From positions 12,098,865-12,162,864 of the forward strand of contig OY482855.1 of NCBI GenBank assembly GCA_960531495.1: a DNA stretch of 64,000 bases, read 5' to 3'. The notes below the pieces were generated by a model. That model was given only the letters and a program-made list of their open reading frames with translations, was not told the origin of the DNA and did no database searches. Positions within the stretch are counted from its first letter, which is position 1. Every line of letters begins with the position of its first letter. Positions 62,401-64,000 of this stretch are shown here, piece after piece. Both the position numbers and the translations under genes were made by a program. The stretch comes from Zeus faber. Its lineage: Eukaryota > Chordata > Actinopteri > Zeiformes > Zeidae.

Positions 62401-64000
62401 GAATGCCAATGGTTAGTGTGGCGGGCCAAGGGGGCCTGGTCCGGTGTAGGCTCCCATCCCGGGGCCACTCAGCTGCTGCGATTCGGACGAATCAACAGAG
62501 GGGTTCTGCTGATTCGTCCGATCCAAGACCAGGAAGTAATTAAGGGTTTGTTTTTCCACACAGTGAGGAAGATGCATGTGGACCGGGTGAGACAAGCGCT
62601 GAGCATAGCGAGCCGGACACCTCACAGTGGCAGAGCACCTAAGCTCCGCCCTTCTGGACTCTTTCCCCATTTGCCAGCGAGCCTTTGTTTTTTCACTTTT
62701 GGCCCACAAGCTGCCTTTTGTTTAAATAATTAATGAATACATGCCCACAGGTGCTGTTTTGCCTCCACCTGCCTCCTCTCTTGCTCATTCCCTGGCCCTG
62801 GGCCAGAACACACGTCCATAAGTGGCACCTGGATGGGATGGAGCAGTGCAAGGCAGAATCCTGAACGCCCTCACCCCTGGAACAGATGGTGGCGGCCCTT
62901 GCCACAATGCAGGAGCAGCAAACCCTGCAGTTCTGGGAAATGGCGAGGGTCCACCAGCGGGACTAGGAGGCGCTCCGGGAGAGCCAGCAGGCCATTCAGA
63001 CCGGATGAAGAATGACTGCCGGGGCCCCCTGTCCCCACGCTACAGAAGATGATGGGAAAGGGAGGAGGCGTGGCGGCTCATTCCCCTCCTCACTCCCCCG
63101 CCTGTGCCTCTTGTCACTCCCCTATGATACTGGCACAACCAGAGGAGCGCTCCCCGCACCAGATCATTGAGGCAGTGGCCACAGAACAGTTCATTGACAA
63201 TATCCAGGCCCGCGTTAATAGCTGGGTGCGTTGCCAAGCTGCCATAGCCCAAGCCGAGGCCCACGCGCGCACCTGAACCTACCGTGCTGGGTCAGAGAGG
63301 GGCCCACCGAGGGAGCCGAGGGACGTCAACCATCGGGGACCGGCGAGGGGCCCACACCCAGATCCTGCATGGGAGTTGTCGCAGGACCGGCAAGTACCAG
63401 CGCTGTGGACCTAGCAGCCATCACCATCCTCCTCCCAACCAGGGCCCCAGAAGAGGCCCAATTACCACCCCTTCCCCCACCAGAGGAGGGACGACCACCG
63501 GCAGGAGGCCACATCTTACCCCGCTCCACCCCCCGGATTCTTCCAGGGTGGCATGGCCTCGGGACCACCGGAAACTGGACAGAAGCCTGGGCAGGTATGC
63601 TGGCGATGCGGCAATGCATCATGAAAGTCGGACAGGTCGGACAGGTCGCCGGTCCACCAGATCACTCCCCCGGTCGAGAAGGGGCCTACCGCGTGCCAGT
63701 AAGCTTACAAGGTAGGTAGGGTAAAGGCCGCAGTTAGTTCCCACCTGTCGCACCCCCTGATTTTGGGTACAAATTGGCCGGGTTTCGATGTTTTAATGAG
63801 AGAAGCAGTGGGGGGGGTTGTGCGCGCGCTCACGGTCTGCATGTATATGTGAAGGTTACGTGGCGCACAGCGACATGGAGGTTGCACTTGCGGAGGTCAC
63901 CAGAGAGGGGGAGGGGGACCCCTAGGTGGTAACTTCCCCGGAACCCCCAGTCTCTCCCAGGGAGGATTTTCCTCTGGAACAGTCGCAGGACGATACACTT
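62401..64000 (+). mobile_element. LTR-retroelement gag-region fossil, running off the window
   Basis: 62880-63700 carries remnants of a gag-like region of a fish LTR retrotransposon (probably Gypsy-type): a Gln/Arg-rich start, a capsid-like segment with PHQIIEAVATEQFIDNI and RVNSWVRC, a Pro/Gly/Arg-rich stretch, and a CxxC zinc-knuckle-like piece near 63600. The segment 62401-62820 may be its leader or 5' LTR, but the ends are not certain. It is plainly broken at several points and old. The right end lies outside the window, so the presence of pol or a 3' LTR cannot be judged. Confidence 0.5.

Overview
The window comes from a ray-finned (teleost) fish genome. The reasons are a vertebrate non-muscle myosin gene with short introns, dense dinucleotide repeats, and a mix of L2-type and Rex3/RTE-type LINEs, tRNA-derived SINEs, Tc1-like and hAT DNA transposons typical of teleosts. 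No species can be named from the sequence alone.

Bases 330-39017 (+) hold most of myh10, the heavy chain of non-muscle myosin II-B. It starts at the P-loop exon, so the N-terminus lies upstream of the window, and it runs to the stop codon. I could place 37 constitutive coding exons. All junction phases agree and together they encode 1,803 residues with no stop or frameshift. Two small cassette exons are also present: a 30-nt exon matching the mammalian loop-1 insert B1 (N30) at 2696-2725, and a 63-nt exon matching the loop-2 insert B2 at 17338-17400. The intron after B1 carries seven TGCATG hexamers, the Rbfox binding word. A likely 3' UTR follows to a poly(A) signal at 40804.

Bases 40830-44182 are intergenic: a deleted Tc1-like transposon, an L2 LINE tail and a long CA repeat. 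Bases 44183-46135 (+) hold an intact, intronless ttc30 (IFT70) gene of 650 codons, an intraflagellar transport B subunit. A degraded coiled-coil-coding stretch follows it.

Bases 46.7-64 kb are gene-poor and repeat-rich. The most unusual content is a family of three related ORFs (50217-50696 -, 53826-54161 -, 55939-56397 +). Each is open for about 110-160 codons, each begins at the same ATAG acceptor-like site, and they match at protein level; I recognise no known domain. Copies 2 and 3 sit divergently on the arms of a roughly 1-kb inverted duplication. Beyond it lie a 19-bp minisatellite split by a solo LTR with a 4-bp target duplication, a decayed L2 LINE with an esterase-type ORF1, and a broken LTR-retroelement gag-region fossil at the right edge.

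myh10 makes cytoplasmic bipolar myosin filaments that contract actin; ttc30 acts in cilium assembly. I see no functional link between the two beyond being neighbours on the same strand.
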